Below are positions 49,601-60,738 of a stretch of DNA of 64,000 nucleotides, piece by piece; the stretch's first letter is position 1; every line of letters starts with the position of its first letter. Source of the DNA: Ornithorhynchus anatinus (taxonomy: Eukaryota; Chordata; Mammalia; Monotremata; Ornithorhynchidae). The translations under genes were made by a program, and so were the position numbers. Below the pieces are notes generated by a model that had not been told where the DNA came from, did not search any database, and saw nothing but the letters and a program-made list of their open reading frames with translations. The stretch lies in contig NC_041748.1 of the NCBI RefSeq assembly GCF_004115215.2, positions 23,984,337 through 24,048,336 on the forward strand, given 5' to 3'.

Positions 49601-51074
49601 AGGGCTCGGGTGGGAAGATGCAGGGCTGGGACTCGACCCACACCGTCCTCCTGGCCTTAGTGACAAAGTGACCGTCCGAGGGGGAGAGGGGCGAGGCACA
49701 GCCGGGCCGCCTCGGGCAGCCAACACAGACAAACGCGTTTCCCAGAAACGTATGGAAAGTTACATAGGGTGGGAGCCCGAGCTCCGCCCTGAGCGACTGC
49801 GGGATCCAATTGGTTGTGAGGAAGGGCTCTGAGAGGGGCTGTTTTCCGCAACGTCGCCCCTCGGCCCCCAGGCTGCGAGGGGGAGACCGGGCTCGCCCAA
49901 TTCCATCGCTGAGCCCGGCAGTGAGGGAAACGTGCTTCCTCTTATGCCGGGCTCCCCCCCGCTCGGAGCGTAAGCTCCCTGTGGGCGGGGAACCACTCTC
50001 GTGGCGGAGCCATGGGGGCCTTCCTCGAGGCTAGAGCGCCGGGCACAGATGGGTAAAGCGCCCTTCGGTCTGGCGCTCTCCCTGCCGAGCCCGAGTAAAC
50101 GAGTCCCGGGAGGAGAAGGGGAGGGAGGCGAGGAGGAAGCCGGTGCCGTGGCGACAGTCCCGAGCGCAGTCGGGGCCGTCGGACCTGGGAAGGGCATCCT
50201 TGGCGGTGGCCGCGCTGCTCCTTGCCGACGGTCGGAGGAGCGGCTAGGCGGTGGCTTCGTGGGCGCGGGATCGCCAAAATCCTATGGGCCCTTCTTTTAG
50301 AGGTCCCGAGGGAGCCTTTGCAAAGTGCAATTTCTCGATGGGCTCCGGCAAGCTGAAAACAACGGAGCGGATCCCAGCTCCGGGGCACGGGGGGCGAGGT
50401 GCGAGGCGGCGAGGCACCTCTCTCTTCTTGGGCGTCCACACTGGGCAAGGACTCCGGGTCACCGGATTTCTCCCGGGAAAAGGTTTCCCGCCATCCGGCC
50501 ATCCGAAGGAAGCGTTTCTCCCCGTCGAGACGAGACGGGGCCGAGTCGGGCTGTCGGAGAGCCTCGGTCCACGGCGGCTCCGCCCTCGTCTGGGACCTTC
50601 GGGGGACTCTGGCCAAATCCCCGCCGGTCTCAGGGGGAGGAGAGATGCCACGGTGGTTCCCGCGGTCTCACCTTGCTCTCGTTTCCTGGCTTCGGATCTG
50701 CTGGCGGCTGCCCGGGGGGCCGGGGCGGGGGTGTTCTGTGAGGTCCGTCACAAAGCCCACCCTCCTGTTGGCCGTCCTCACTGGAGCCTGGGGGGCGGAG
50801 GAGGGCGTGGGTCCCCTCTCCCGAGCCTCGAGCCCCGGCAGGCCCCGAGGCCGGGCTGCCCACGGGGCGGGGGGCTGGGGGACTGGGGAGCCGGGGCGGG
50901 GTCCGTGACCTAGGTGAGCTCAGCCCCGGAACCAGGCTCAGGGACGGCGGCCCCCCAGGCTCTCTCGTCACCTGATCGGGCACGCTGGCTTCCGGGCACC
51001 CCACCCCGGGGGGCGCTTTCCCGAGCCTCTCCCTTCCTGACGGCGGCTGCGGGGACGTGGAGCTTGGGGATGGA
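49601..51074. other. Upstream of YPEL1: unique sequence, no gene identified
   Basis: This is mixed-composition sequence without recognisable SINE/LINE. Open frames occur on both strands through 50250-50910 and do not resemble known proteins. If YPEL1 starts near 55 kb, this is intron. Confidence 0.5.
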
Positions 51075-51350
51075 CAGGCAGTGTGGCCTAGTAGAAAGAG
51101 CGTAGGCCTGGGAGTCAGAGGACCCACGTTCTCCTCCTGGCTCTGCCGCTTGTCTGCTGTGTGACCTTGCACAAGTCGTTTCACTTCTCTGTGCCTCAGT
51201 TACCTCCACAGTAAAGTGGAGATTAAGAATGGGAGCCCCCTGCGGGATAGGGACTGCGTCCAACCTGATTAGCTTGGCTCCACCCCAGTGCTTAGTACAG
51301 TGCTCGGCACGTACTGAGCACTTAATTACCATAAAAAAAGAGAGAGAAGG
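51075..51350 (+). mobile_element. Older Mon-1 subfamily SINE (+) with A-rich tail
   Basis: GGCAGTGTGGCCTAGTAGAAAGAGC, a decayed box B (ACGTTCTCCTCC) and a tail AGCACTTAATTACCATAAAAAAAGAGAG differ from the (ATT)n-tailed copies and mark a separate subfamily. Confidence 0.75.
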
Positions 51351-53999
51351 CTGAAGCGGTTTCTGCCCGTCCAGTGGTATTGGATAAATCACTCAAGGGA
51401 AGGGGTCGCCTGCAGCTTTGTGTTCTCCCTTCCTCACTTTGGCGTTTTCTCCTCAGAACCAGTCATTTCTCTAGTCGTCTTCCTAAGTGCGGTTATTCTT
51501 GTGCCTGTCTTTCTCCTCCGCCCTCAAGGAGTTCACATTCTGCCAGGGACGGTGCCTTCCACCTCCAGGGCACCTCTCCCAAGTGCCCAGGACGTCGGCT
51601 CTGAGAGTGTTGAACTTGTCCCTGATCGCAAGGAGCCTGCACCCTAAAGGGAGAGGACAACGTGCCGATGTCCCGGTGGTCAAAACAGGTGATAGGCGAA
51701 CGCACTTGGATTTCTCCCGGAGGGTCGGGGAGACATCAACAGAAGTTCACGGGTGCTAGAAGTAGCCAGTGGGTTTATCTGAATTGGAGCTCTGGGTGAT
51801 TGATTGGGGAAAAACTCATTGGAGGACTTGGGTTTGGAAGGTGGGCCGCGGTTGACCAAATGTGGGGAGGGAGGGAGGGAAGGAGGGAAGGAATTCCAGG
51901 CCCAAGGAACGGCATCAGAGAGGATGAGTAATGGTACCTATTAAGCACTCGCTGCGTGCGGAGCGTCGTCGGACTGAGCCGAGTCGAGAGAGGGAGTCGA
52001 GAGCGAGGAACCGCGACCAGGTTGGCGGGGGAGGAACTCCCAGAGCAAGTGGGAAGTCAGTGAGTGGAGGGAGCAGAGAGGGGAGAGAAGGGAAGGGAGA
52101 GTCTCGAAGCCGGTGGAGGAGGGGCCGGCTCCGAGGAGAGGCGAGGAGAGATGGGGCCCGAGGGACCCCTCAGGAAGACGGATCGGATCGGATCGATGCC
52201 TGCCCCGGCGGCCCGCGGGCCGCCGGGGAAGTGGTGGTGGTTGGGGGGAGGGGCGGCTGTGTGGTCCAGCCCAGTCTTTCGGGGTTTAAGAAAAGTTAAA
52301 AGTTAATTAACTGTTTCTCCAAGGCCCAGGAAGAATGAAAAATCGGGGGTGGGGGGTTGTTCTCTGGTGATCTGTTTTGGTCTAAGATTCCCCCGGCTTC
52401 CTGGCTCTTCCCCCAGAGCCGAGGCCATCCCGGCTTCACTCACCCCAGGACAGGACAAAGGTGGAATTCTACCCTCCAGGCAGGGAAAATCCTGTTTCCT
52501 ACAGAGGAAGTTGGATTTCCCACCCTCGTTCCCAGCATCCTGTGGTGGGGGGAAGGGGTGGGTAGGGAGGGGCACACAAGTCCAGGGTCCCCTACGGGAG
52601 AGCTGAGGGCGGTATTGAGGGGGGGGGCGGGGAGGGGGGCCGGGGGGCGGCCCAGTGTCGTCTGTATCCGTTTATGAACAGTGCAGAGTCACTTCAACAA
52701 CAGGGCCCAATTTAGACTTGGTGGGTGGTCTTTATTGTGCACCTGAGGGCCAAGCATGGTAGTGAGGGCTGGAGAAGAGTACCACGGAAACAAGGCGCTC
52801 AGCTGCGGAAACAAGACTCGCGGTCGCCGCCCTCGAGAGGCTTCCTAGAGCTGATCAGTTTGTCTGGCTAACCCGGGAGATCCCAGGCCATGAAATGCTT
52901 TGAGGTTCCCGGAGAGGGTCATAGTTTTGAAGAACAAGTGAACAACGGCTTTGCCGTTTTTGACAGGAATTCCACAGGAAGGAACACCGAATAACGTTTA
53001 CGGTACAGAGCACAGAAGTACCCGTTCGTCACCGAAGGGGAAAGATCTGGAAAGCGGTAGGAGCTAGCCTCATCCCGAGGCCTTTTTTCGGGCGCGACGT
53101 CCCGGAGGCAAGCGGTGGTCTTTCAGCCAGCCGGGGCGGGGGGGGGCCGACCTCCTGCCCGCGGAGACCGAGAACTGGACCACGGCACTCGCTTCCGGGG
53201 CGGGTGGGCCGCCCGGCCCCGGAGATGAGGCCGGTCCCCGGCTCGGTAAGGGGCGGCCGCCTTCCTCGGCCTCGGTTCGCGCTGGGCCGGCCCGCTCGGA
53301 GGAGCGACGCGGCCGAGGCCCTCCAGTCGGAGGCCTTCGCGGCCGCCGGCCCGGCCCCGGCGGACCTTGCCCTCCCGCTTACGGGCCCGGGGCCGGGACC
53401 CGCCGGCGGCCTTCCCACACCGGCTCTACCCGGGAAGGCTCACGGCAGGATGGAGACGAAACTCAGAGAGGTCGCGGCGACCCACGGAACGGGCGCGGGG
53501 TTCCCCTCGGGAGAGATGGGAGAGATCTTCCGCTTTATTCCCCGGATGGGGGGGAGGTGGTCCTCCGGGGCAGGAGAAGAAAAATCCCCCTTAAGAATGA
53601 GATAATTGCGTTCTCGCGGGCAACCTTCACGTCTGGTATCGTCGAGGAAAGAGGCGGCAAGTCGGGTTCCACCCGGGAATGGTTAAAATCCAGAAGCCGA
53701 GCTCCTTCGGTAGCCGAAGGGGAGGTGAAACCGGTCTCCGTCACCCAAGGCAAATCCGGCTGGGTTTCTCGAGGTTTACGGGAGCTCCGTAGATAGCTCC
53801 CGGCCCCCTTCCTCGTTCGAGGACTTAGAAGGAGCGGTCGGGGGTCCCGAGCCCCTCCTCAACCAGCGCTGCCTACGGTATCTTTCCGGCGGGGGCCCCC
53901 ATCACGCATTTCATCTGCCTTCGCAACTTCCCCGAGGCGTCCGTCGAGGCGGGACCTCTCCTTTACTTGGGGACTGCCAGAGACGTGTAATCGTCTAGT
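51351..53999. other. Repeat relics and unique sequence, no gene identified
   Basis: Weak L2-like pieces occur at about 51780-51990 (GGAATTCCAGGCCCAAGGAACGG) and an ancient L2-like (-) end at about 52725-52850 (GTCTTTATTGTGCACCTGAGGG; CTCGAGAGGCTTCCTAGAG). The rest, including the CpG-richer 53050-53520, shows nothing I recognise. Confidence 0.45.
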
Positions 54000-54399
54000 A
54001 GGGTTTTAACCCCACGGCGTTTATTCTGGGAGTCGGGAGGGCCCGGGTGAGGCGCCGGGTGTGGGTGGGGCCGGGCCCGGGCCCCGGGGGGTCGGCGGCC
54101 GGTGGGGCTCGTCCGGCGGTTTCTCCCCGGGGGCCGGGATGACGGGCCCAACGGAGGGGGGGGTGAAGGGGTGGTTTTGAGGGCGCCCCCCTCCCTGCCC
54201 CGGCCCTTCTGGAGTCCGGTCCGGTCCCGGGGGGCCGATGGGCCGGGGCAGGTGGCCCCGGGGCGGCCGGGTGACGTCACCGCGGGCTAGGGCCCACGTG
54301 CGGCCCCACCGACGACGGCAGCCCGGACAATGGCCCGGCCCAACCGGGACCCCCCCCCCAGCGGATGCTCCGGACGCTGGGCCCGGGAGGGGGTCGGGT

Positions 54400-54650
54400 C
54401 GGTCCTGTCCTGCCCGGTCCTGTCCGGTTCTGCAGTGTCCGGTCCTGCCCTGTCCCATCCGGTCTGTCTGGTCTTGCCCTGTCCGATCTGGTCCGGTCCT
54501 GTCCTGGCCGGTCCGGTCCTGGCCGGTTCTGCCATGTCCGGTCCTGCCCTGTCCCGTCCGGTCCTGTCTGGTCTTGCCCTGTCCGATCTGGTCCGGTCCT
54601 GCCCCGTCCGGCCTGGTCCGGTCCTGTCCGGTCCTGCCCTGCCCGGTCGG
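54400..54650 (+). repeat. TCCGGTCCTG minisatellite
   Basis: Degenerate units of about 10 bp (TCCGGTCCTG, TCTGGTCTTG, CCTGTCC) are tandemly repeated. A larger block recurs: GGTCTTGCCCTGTCCGATCT at about 54471 and again at about 54571, spacing about 100 bp. The array lies within the GC-rich region before the candidate YPEL1 promoter. Confidence 0.9.
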
Positions 54651-54659
54651 GGGAGGGGA

Positions 54660-55167
54660 TGGTGGCGGCTGCGGGGGCGGCGGGCCCCGCGCTCTCCCGC
54701 AGCGCCGCGGGCATCACCTGCCGTGGTCGGGGGGGGAGGGTGGCCGGCTGGACCACGCCGGGGCCGGTGGCCGTGTGTGTGTGGGGGGGGGGGGGGGGGT
54801 CTCCGGGAGGAGAAGCCGCCCCGTCCCCCCCACCCCGCTCCCGCCGCGGACACCTGTTGGTCGCCCGGCTACTCACCGCTCCGTGCCCGGGGCTCCGGGG
54901 TCGGGACGCCGGCCGGCCGGCCGACCTCCCCCAGGCCGCCCACGACGGGGCCAAGACGACGACGAGGACGAGGAGGAGGAGGAGCAGCGGGAGTCCGGGG
55001 CAGGACGGGGGTCCCGGCCTCAGGCGTCGGGGGTCCCCGGCGCTGGGGGCTGGGCGGGGGGCCCCGCCGCCCGGACCCCGGCCCGCCGCTCCCCGCCCGC
55101 ACCCCCCGGCGGCGGCAGCGGCGGCGGCATCGTCGCCCACCGCCGCCGCTGCCTTCTTTGTTGTCAA

Positions 55168-55205
<38 letters not shown>

Positions 55206-55605
55206 TCTTAACCGCCTTCGCACGGGGCCCTCGGCCAAGCGGCGCGCGCGCCCGCCCCCAGCGCGCGCCCGCCCCCCAGCGCGCCCCCGGCCGGGCTCTC
55301 GGCCGCGCGCGCCGGCGCGCCTTCCCCCTCCGCCTGCAGGGGGCGCCCGCCGCGCGCCGAGGGGGAGAGGGCGAGCGCGTGCCGGCCCGGGCGCGGCGCG
55401 GCGCCCTCATTGGCCGGACGGCGGCGGGTCCGACCAATCGGGGGGCCGGGGGAGCCGGCCGGGCGGGAGCGCCCGCCAATCACAGGCGCGGGGCGGCCGG
55501 CGGGGGGGGGGGGCGGGGGGCGCGCGCCGGCACGCGGAGCCGGGAGGCCCGCCAACCGCCCGGGGGCGCGCGACGACCGGCCGCGCGGGCCCCCGCCCAT
55601 TCAGG
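54660..55605 (-). promoter_or_regulatory. YPEL1: Large CpG island with CCAAT boxes, candidate upstream YPEL1 promoter
   Basis: This is CpG-dense sequence, with GCGCGCGC runs and three CCAAT boxes: ATTGG 55409-55413, CCAAT 55434-55438 and CCAAT 55476-55480. A (GCC)12 tract and purine-rich GAC/GAG repeats (54955-54985) lie to the left, as expected for a 5' UTR transcribed leftwards. Assignment to YPEL1 is inference from position: no other gene is visible between 48 and 64 kb. Confidence 0.5.
55169..55205 (+). repeat. (GCC)12 trinucleotide repeat
   Basis: About 12 uninterrupted GCC triplets lie inside the CpG island (GGC on the minus strand). Confidence 0.95.
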
Positions 55606-55611
55606 CGCCTT

Positions 55612-56388
55612 TAGCGAGCCCTTACCGTGTGCGGAGCGCTTGGAAAGTAGTAATAATGTTGGGATTTGCTAAGCGCTTACTGTGTGCCGAGCACCGTTCT
55701 AAGCGCTGGGGGGAGATACAGGGTCATCAGGTTGTGATAATAATAATGTTGGGATTTGCTAAGCGCTTACTATGTGCCGAGCACTGTTCTGAGCGCCGGG
55801 GTCGACACAGGGGAATCGGGTTGTCCCCCGTGGGGCCCACAGTCTTCATCCCCATTTTACAGATGAGGGAACTGAGGCACAGAGAAGTTAAGTGACTCGC
55901 CCAAAGTCACACAGCTGACAAGTGGCCGAGCCGGGATTTGAACCCATGACCTCTGACTCCAAAGCCCGTGCCTTTTCCACTGAGCCACGCCGCTTCTCTA
56001 GTGAGCCCTTACCGTGTGCAGAGCGCTGTGCTGAGCGGTTGGAAAGTAATAATAATGTTGGTATTTGTTAAGCGCTTACTGTGTGCAGAGCACCGTTCTA
56101 AGTGCTGGGGGAGATTCAGGGTCATCAGGTTGTGATAATAATAATGTTGGTATTTGCTAAGCGCTTACTGTGTGCAGAGCACCGTTCTAAGTGCTGGGGG
56201 AGACGCGGGGGAATCGGGTTGTCCCCCATGGGGCTCACAGTCTTCATCCTCATTTTCCAGATGAGGTCACTGAGGCCCAGTGAAGTGACTCGCCCACAGT
56301 CACCCAGCTGACGAGGGGCAGAGCCGGGAGTCGAACCCATGACCTCTGACTCCCTAGCCCGGCCTCTTTCCACGGAGCCACCCTGCTC
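55612..56388. repeat. Tandem segmental duplication of about 387 bp (L2 + two Mon-1)
   Basis: Copy 1 starts TAGCGAGCCCTTACCGTGTG at 55612 and copy 2 starts TAGTGAGCCCTTACCGTGTG at 55999. Each contains, in order, a short L2-like piece, a truncated Mon-1 (-) ending GGGTCATCAGGTTGTGAT, and a full Mon-1 (-). Substitutions and small indels separate the copies. Confidence 0.85.
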
Positions 56389-57475
56389 CCACGTGAGGCT
56401 CACAGTCTTAATCCCCATTTTACAGATGAGGGAACTGAGGCACGGAGAAGTAAAGTGACTCGCCCAGGGTCACACAGCAGGCAAGTGGCAGAGGATGAGA
56501 ACCCAAGCCCGCGCTCTTTCCACCGAGCCACGCTGCTTCCCATAAGTAGAAGACACAGCACTGAAGAGAGAGGATCCCTGCCCACAACGGGCTCACAGTC
56601 TCCGGGACGGGAGGCATTCATTCATTCATTCCTGCATTCATTCATTCATTCATGCATTCAAAGAGCCCGGGCTTGGGAGTCAGAGGCCGTGGGTTCTAAT
56701 CCCCGTTTCACCACTTGTCCGTTGTGTGACCCCGGGCAAGTCACTTCACTTCTCTGGGCCTCACTGACCTCATGTGGGAAATGGGGATGAAGCCTGTGAA
56801 CCGATCTGGTGACCTCAGATCTACCCCCAGTGCTTGGAACAGTGCTTGGCACATAGTCAGCGCTTAACAAATAGCCCACATTATGAGTATTAAGTGCTGA
56901 CTATGTGCAGAGCACTGTACTAAGTGCTTGGAATGGACAATTCGGCAACAGAGAACTGCAATCCCCGCCCAACAAGGGGCTCAGACTCTAAAGGGGGGAG
57001 ATACAACAAAACAAATAGTCTGGCGGACATCGATACAAGTAAACAGGCATCAGTATAAAATAAATAGAATTATATATACACAAGTGCCGTGGGGTGGGGG
57101 AAGTGCAAAGGGAGCTGTGGTGACGGGATAGGGTGGGGGAGCTGAGGAAGAGCAGGATTTAGTCTGGGAAGGCTACTTGGAGGAGATGCAATTTCGGCAG
57201 ATCTCTGACCGCCTTGGATGCGCCAGCGTGGCTTAGTGGAAAGAGAACGGGTTGGAGACTCAGAGGATGTGGGTTCTAATCCCGCCTCCGCCACTTATCT
57301 GCTGTATGACCTCGGGTAGGCCACCTAACGTCTCTGTGCCTCGATTACCTCGTCTGTAATAGGGGGATGAAGACCGTGAGCGCCACGTGGGACCACCTTG
57401 ACGACCTTGTATCTACCGCAGCGCTTAGAAGACTGCTCGGCACGTAGTAAGCTCTTAACCGATACGATCCTGATG
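56389..57475. mobile_element. Mon-1, (ATTC)n, Mon-1, L2, Mon-1
   Basis: A Mon-1 (-) end lies at about 56389-56545, an L2-like piece at about 56546-56610 and an (ATTC)n run at 56612-56661. A 5'-truncated Mon-1 (+) lies at 56662-56885, an L2 (-) end at about 56886-57225 (GACATCGATACAAGTAAACAGG) and an older Mon-1 (+) at about 57226-57475. Confidence 0.75.
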
Positions 57476-57595
57476 ATCATGCCCCACCCCGTTGCTTCCC
57501 ATTCCGATCCATCCCGGAATCCAGCCTGCGTCCTCCTGGTGGCCCGAAACGCCTGGACAGAGATGCTACTCAGTCTACAGCCCTGCCACAATAAT

Positions 57596-57850
57596 AATGA
57601 TATTTATAGTATTTGTTAAGTGTTCACTACGTGCCAAGCGCCGTTCTATCGCGGCGGTAGATACAAGGTTATCAGGTTGTCCCGTGGGGGGATCTCGTCT
57701 TAATCTCCATTTGACAGAGGAGGGAACTGAGGCCCAGAGGAGTGAAGTGACTTGTCCAAGGTCACACAGCGGACAAGTGGCGGAGCCGGGATTAGAACCG
57801 ACGACCTCTGACTCCCAAGCTCGTGCCGTTGCCATCAGGCCGTGCTGCTT
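57596..57850 (-). mobile_element. Mon-1 SINE (-)
   Basis: It runs from AATGATATTTATAGTATTTGTTAAGTG to CATCAGGCCGTGCTGCTTCC with GATTAGAACCGACGACC; moderately diverged. Confidence 0.8.
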
Positions 57851-57979
57851 CCTGCAAACATCCCCCCTTCCCGCCTTCTCCGGGACACTGGTACCAAACT
57901 GGGATCTCTCTTCGCCGTGGCCCCGTCCATCCATGGAGCCCCGACCCCGGAGGCCGGGCCTCGCCCTTCCGTGGACCTC

Positions 57980-58900
57980 CACCCATTCATTCGATCGTAT
58001 TTATTGAGCGCTTGCTGTGTGGAGGGCACTGTACTGAGCGCTTGGAAAGTACAATTTGGCAACGGGGAGAGACGATCCCTCTCCAACGACGGGCTCGCGG
58101 TCTAAATGGGGGGAGACAGACGACGAAACGAGTAGACAGGCATCGATGCCATCAAGATAGAGACATAGAATTATAGATAGATACACATCAATAATAGAGT
58201 AATAAATGTGTGCAAATATACCCAAGTGCTGTGGGGCGGGGAAGGGGGAAGAGCAGAGGGCGGGAGAGGGGGGAATGGGGAGGGGAGGAGGAGCGGAGGG
58301 AAAGGGGGGCTCAGTCTGGGAAGGCCTCCTGGAGGAGGTGAGCTCTCAGGAGGGCTTTGAAGAGGGGAAGGGAGTGAGTTTGGCAGACGTGAGGAGGGAG
58401 GGCATTTTAGAAGCAGCTTCGCTCAGTGGAAAGAGCCCGGGCTTGGGAGTCAGAGGTCACGGGTTCGAATCCCCGCTCTGCCCCCTGTCAGCTGTGTGAC
58501 TGTGGGCAAGTCACTTCGCTTCTCTCGGCCTCAGTGACCTCATCTGTCAAATGGGGATGAAGACTGGGAGCCTCCCGTGGGACCACCTGATGACCCTGTG
58601 TCTCCCCCAGCGCTTAGAACGGCGCTCTGCACAAAGCAAGCGCTTAACAAATCCCAACATTATTATTATTTCAGGCTAGAGGGAGGACGTGGGCCGGGGG
58701 TCGTCGGCGGGATAGGTGTGAACGGGGCAGGGTGAGGAGGGGAGCGGCGGCAGAGGAGCGGGGCGTGCGGGTGAGGGCAGGAGGAGGAGAGATGGGAGGA
58801 GGGGGCGAGGGGATGGACGGCTTGGAAGCCCAGAGGGAGGAGTTTTTGGTTCACGCGAAGGTGGAGGGGCAACCACGGGAGGGTTTGGAGGAGGGTTGGG
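57980..58900 (-). mobile_element. 5'-truncated L2 (-) split by a Mon-1
   Basis: The tail begins ATTCATTCGATCGTATTTATTGAGCG. The 3' UTR and distal ORF2 segment (GGAAGGCCTCCTGGAGGAGG) continue to about 58407, resume at about 58673 (TCAGGCTAGAGGGAGGACG) and end near GGTGGAGGGGCAACCACGGG. Confidence 0.85.
58408..58672 (+). mobile_element. Mon-1 SINE (+) inserted in the L2
   Basis: It begins AGAAGCAGCTTCGCTCAGTGG, has box B GGGTTCGAATCCC and ends CCAACATTATTATTATT, with L2 sequence on both sides. Confidence 0.85.
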
Positions 58901-58920
58901 ACTGACGGGCCCAGACGTCG

Positions 58921-59440
58921 GGGCCCGCCCATCACCGGAGCACCGCCCCCTGGTGGTCAGGCCCCGCCTATCACCGGAGCACCGCCCCCTGGTGGTCAGG
59001 CCCCGCCTATCACCGGAGCACCGCCCCCTGGTGGTCAGGCCCCTCCCACCATTGGTGCCCCCGCCCTCCTGGTGGTCAGGCCCCGCCCATCACCGGAGCC
59101 CCGCCCCCTGACGACCAGGCCCCGCCCACCATTCGAGCCCCGCCCCGCCCATCCTCGGAGCCCCGCCCCCTGGTGGTCAGGCCGCGCCCATCACCGGAAC
59201 CCCGCCCCTGGCGGTCAGGTTCCTCCCATCACCGGAGCCCCGCCCCCCATTCATTCATTCAATAGTATGTACTGAGCGCTCACTAGGTGCGGAGCACTGT
59301 ACTGAGCGCTTGGAGTGTGCAAATCGGTGGTCAGGTCCCGCCCCCAGTGGAGCCCCGCCCCCTAGCGGTCAGGCCCCGCCCGACACCGGAGCCCCTCCCG
59401 GCCGTCAAGCTCCGCCCTCCCCCTGGTGGTGAGGGCGCGC
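58921..59440 (-). repeat. 39-bp minisatellite carrying CTCF-like cores
   Basis: Tandem units of GGCCCCGCC(C/T)ATCACCGG followed by AGCACCGCCCCCTGGTGGTCA repeat with period 39 at the left end and degrade to the right. On the minus strand each unit holds CCACCAGGGGGCGG, the core of the vertebrate CTCF motif. Perfect cores lie at 58943-58956, 58982-58995, 59021-59034 and 59163-59176. Variants lie near 59061-59075, 59101-59116, 59202-59215, 59355-59368 and 59416-59429. An L2 fragment (59247-59325) interrupts the array. Confidence 0.9.
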
Positions 59441-59511
59441 CCAGGCCCCGCCCGTCCCCGGAGCCCCGGGGGAGCCGGGCCCTCATCCCTCCCCCCAGCC
59501 AGGATTCAGTG

Positions 59512-59777
59512 ATAATAATAATAATAATGTTGGTATTTGTTAAGCGCTTACTATGTGCCGAGCACTGTTCTAAGCGCTGGGGTAGACATAGGGGAATCAG
59601 GTCGTCCCACGTGGGGCTCCCAGTCTTCATCCCCATTTTACAGATGAGGGAACTGAGGCCCAGAGAAGTTAAGTGACTTGCCCACAGTCACACAGCCGAC
59701 AAGTGGCAGAGCTGGGATTCGAACTCATGAGCCCTGACTCCAAAGCCCGTGCTCTTTCCACTGAGCCACGCTGCTTC
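59512..59777 (-). mobile_element. Full-length Mon-1 SINE (-)
   Basis: It starts GATAATAATAATAATAATGTTGG, has GATTCGAACTCATGAGCCC for inverted box B and ends CCACGCTGCTTC. Confidence 0.9.
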
Positions 59778-60149
59778 ACATACATACATCACTGATCGAC
59801 CGAGCCTCGCTCCCCCGAATCCGGCTCCTCCCGGCCGCGCAACTCCGCCCCAGGGCGGCTCCTCCCTTCCCCAACTCCGCCCGTGCTCTTCCTTGAGCGT
59901 CGAGGTGGTGCAGAGCGCTGTCCTCAGCGTGGGGGCCAGCAGCGTGCAAAGGAAGCGGCAGACGGGTCCCCTGCTTTGGACGACTTTACAGTCGAGGGGG
60001 TCTGCGGCGGGACTTCATTTCCCCACCCAAGACTTCTCCTCCCCGCAACGAGCAGCTCGATCATCCCCAGCTGAGAGTGGCGGCGTCCGAGGAGAGGAGG
60101 AGTCCGGCTAGGACTGGACTGGAGCAGGAGACCTGGTGGGTGGGCTTAA

Positions 60150-60505
60150 GAATAAGAATGTTGGTATCTGTTAAGCGCTTACTATGTGCCGAGCACTGTT
60201 CTAAACTCTGGGGGAAATACAGGGTCATCAGGTTGCCCCACGGGAGGCTCCCAGTCTTCATCCCCATTTTGCAGATGAGGGAACTGAGGCCCAGAGAAGT
60301 GAAGTGACTTGTCCACCGTCACCCAGATGACAGGTGGTAGAGTGGGGATTCGAACCCATGACCTCCGACTCCCAAGCCCAGGCTCTTTCCACTGAGCCAT
60401 GCTGCTTCTCTAAATGCCGATTTGTATATTCCAAGCGCTTAGTACAGTGCTCTGTACATAGTAAGCACTCAATAAATACTATTGAATGAATGATGATGAT
60501 GATGA
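60150..60505. mobile_element. Mon-1 (-) followed by L2 3' end (+)
   Basis: Mon-1 (-) runs from AAGAATAAGAATGTTGGTATCTG to GAGCCATGCTGCTTCTC (about 60412). The L2 tail ends CAATAAATACTATTGAATGAATGATGATGATGATG. The sequence 59778-60149 before it is unique with no gene seen. Confidence 0.85.
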
Positions 60506-60738
60506 TAAAAAGGCTGAGATTGTTCCTTCTATCAATTTCTTCTAATAATAGCTATAAGCTCTTTGTGGGCAGGGAAAGTGCCAACTCTGTCATATTGTAT
60601 TCTCTCAAGCACTGAGTAAGCGATCAAGAAATAGCATTGATTGATCGATGGAAGGGTAGGGCTAGCTGAGTTTGGCCAACATCTCCAGTAAACGGAAGGG
60701 CCGTGGTCTCTGCCCTTGAGAAGTTTAAAATCCCCCCT

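Noticed and set aside
50251-50913. 220-residue plus-strand frame as a gene
   Set aside because: It has no recognisable homology, shares the interval with equally long antisense frames, and shows no promoter or splice context.
53029-53605. Possible coding exon in the CpG-richer stretch near 53.2 kb
   Set aside because: Open frames on both strands are compositional and show no known domain; no convincing paired splice sites are recognised.
58921-59440. CRISPR-like array from regularly spaced repeats
   Set aside because: This is vertebrate DNA with contiguous 39-bp tandem units and no unique spacers.
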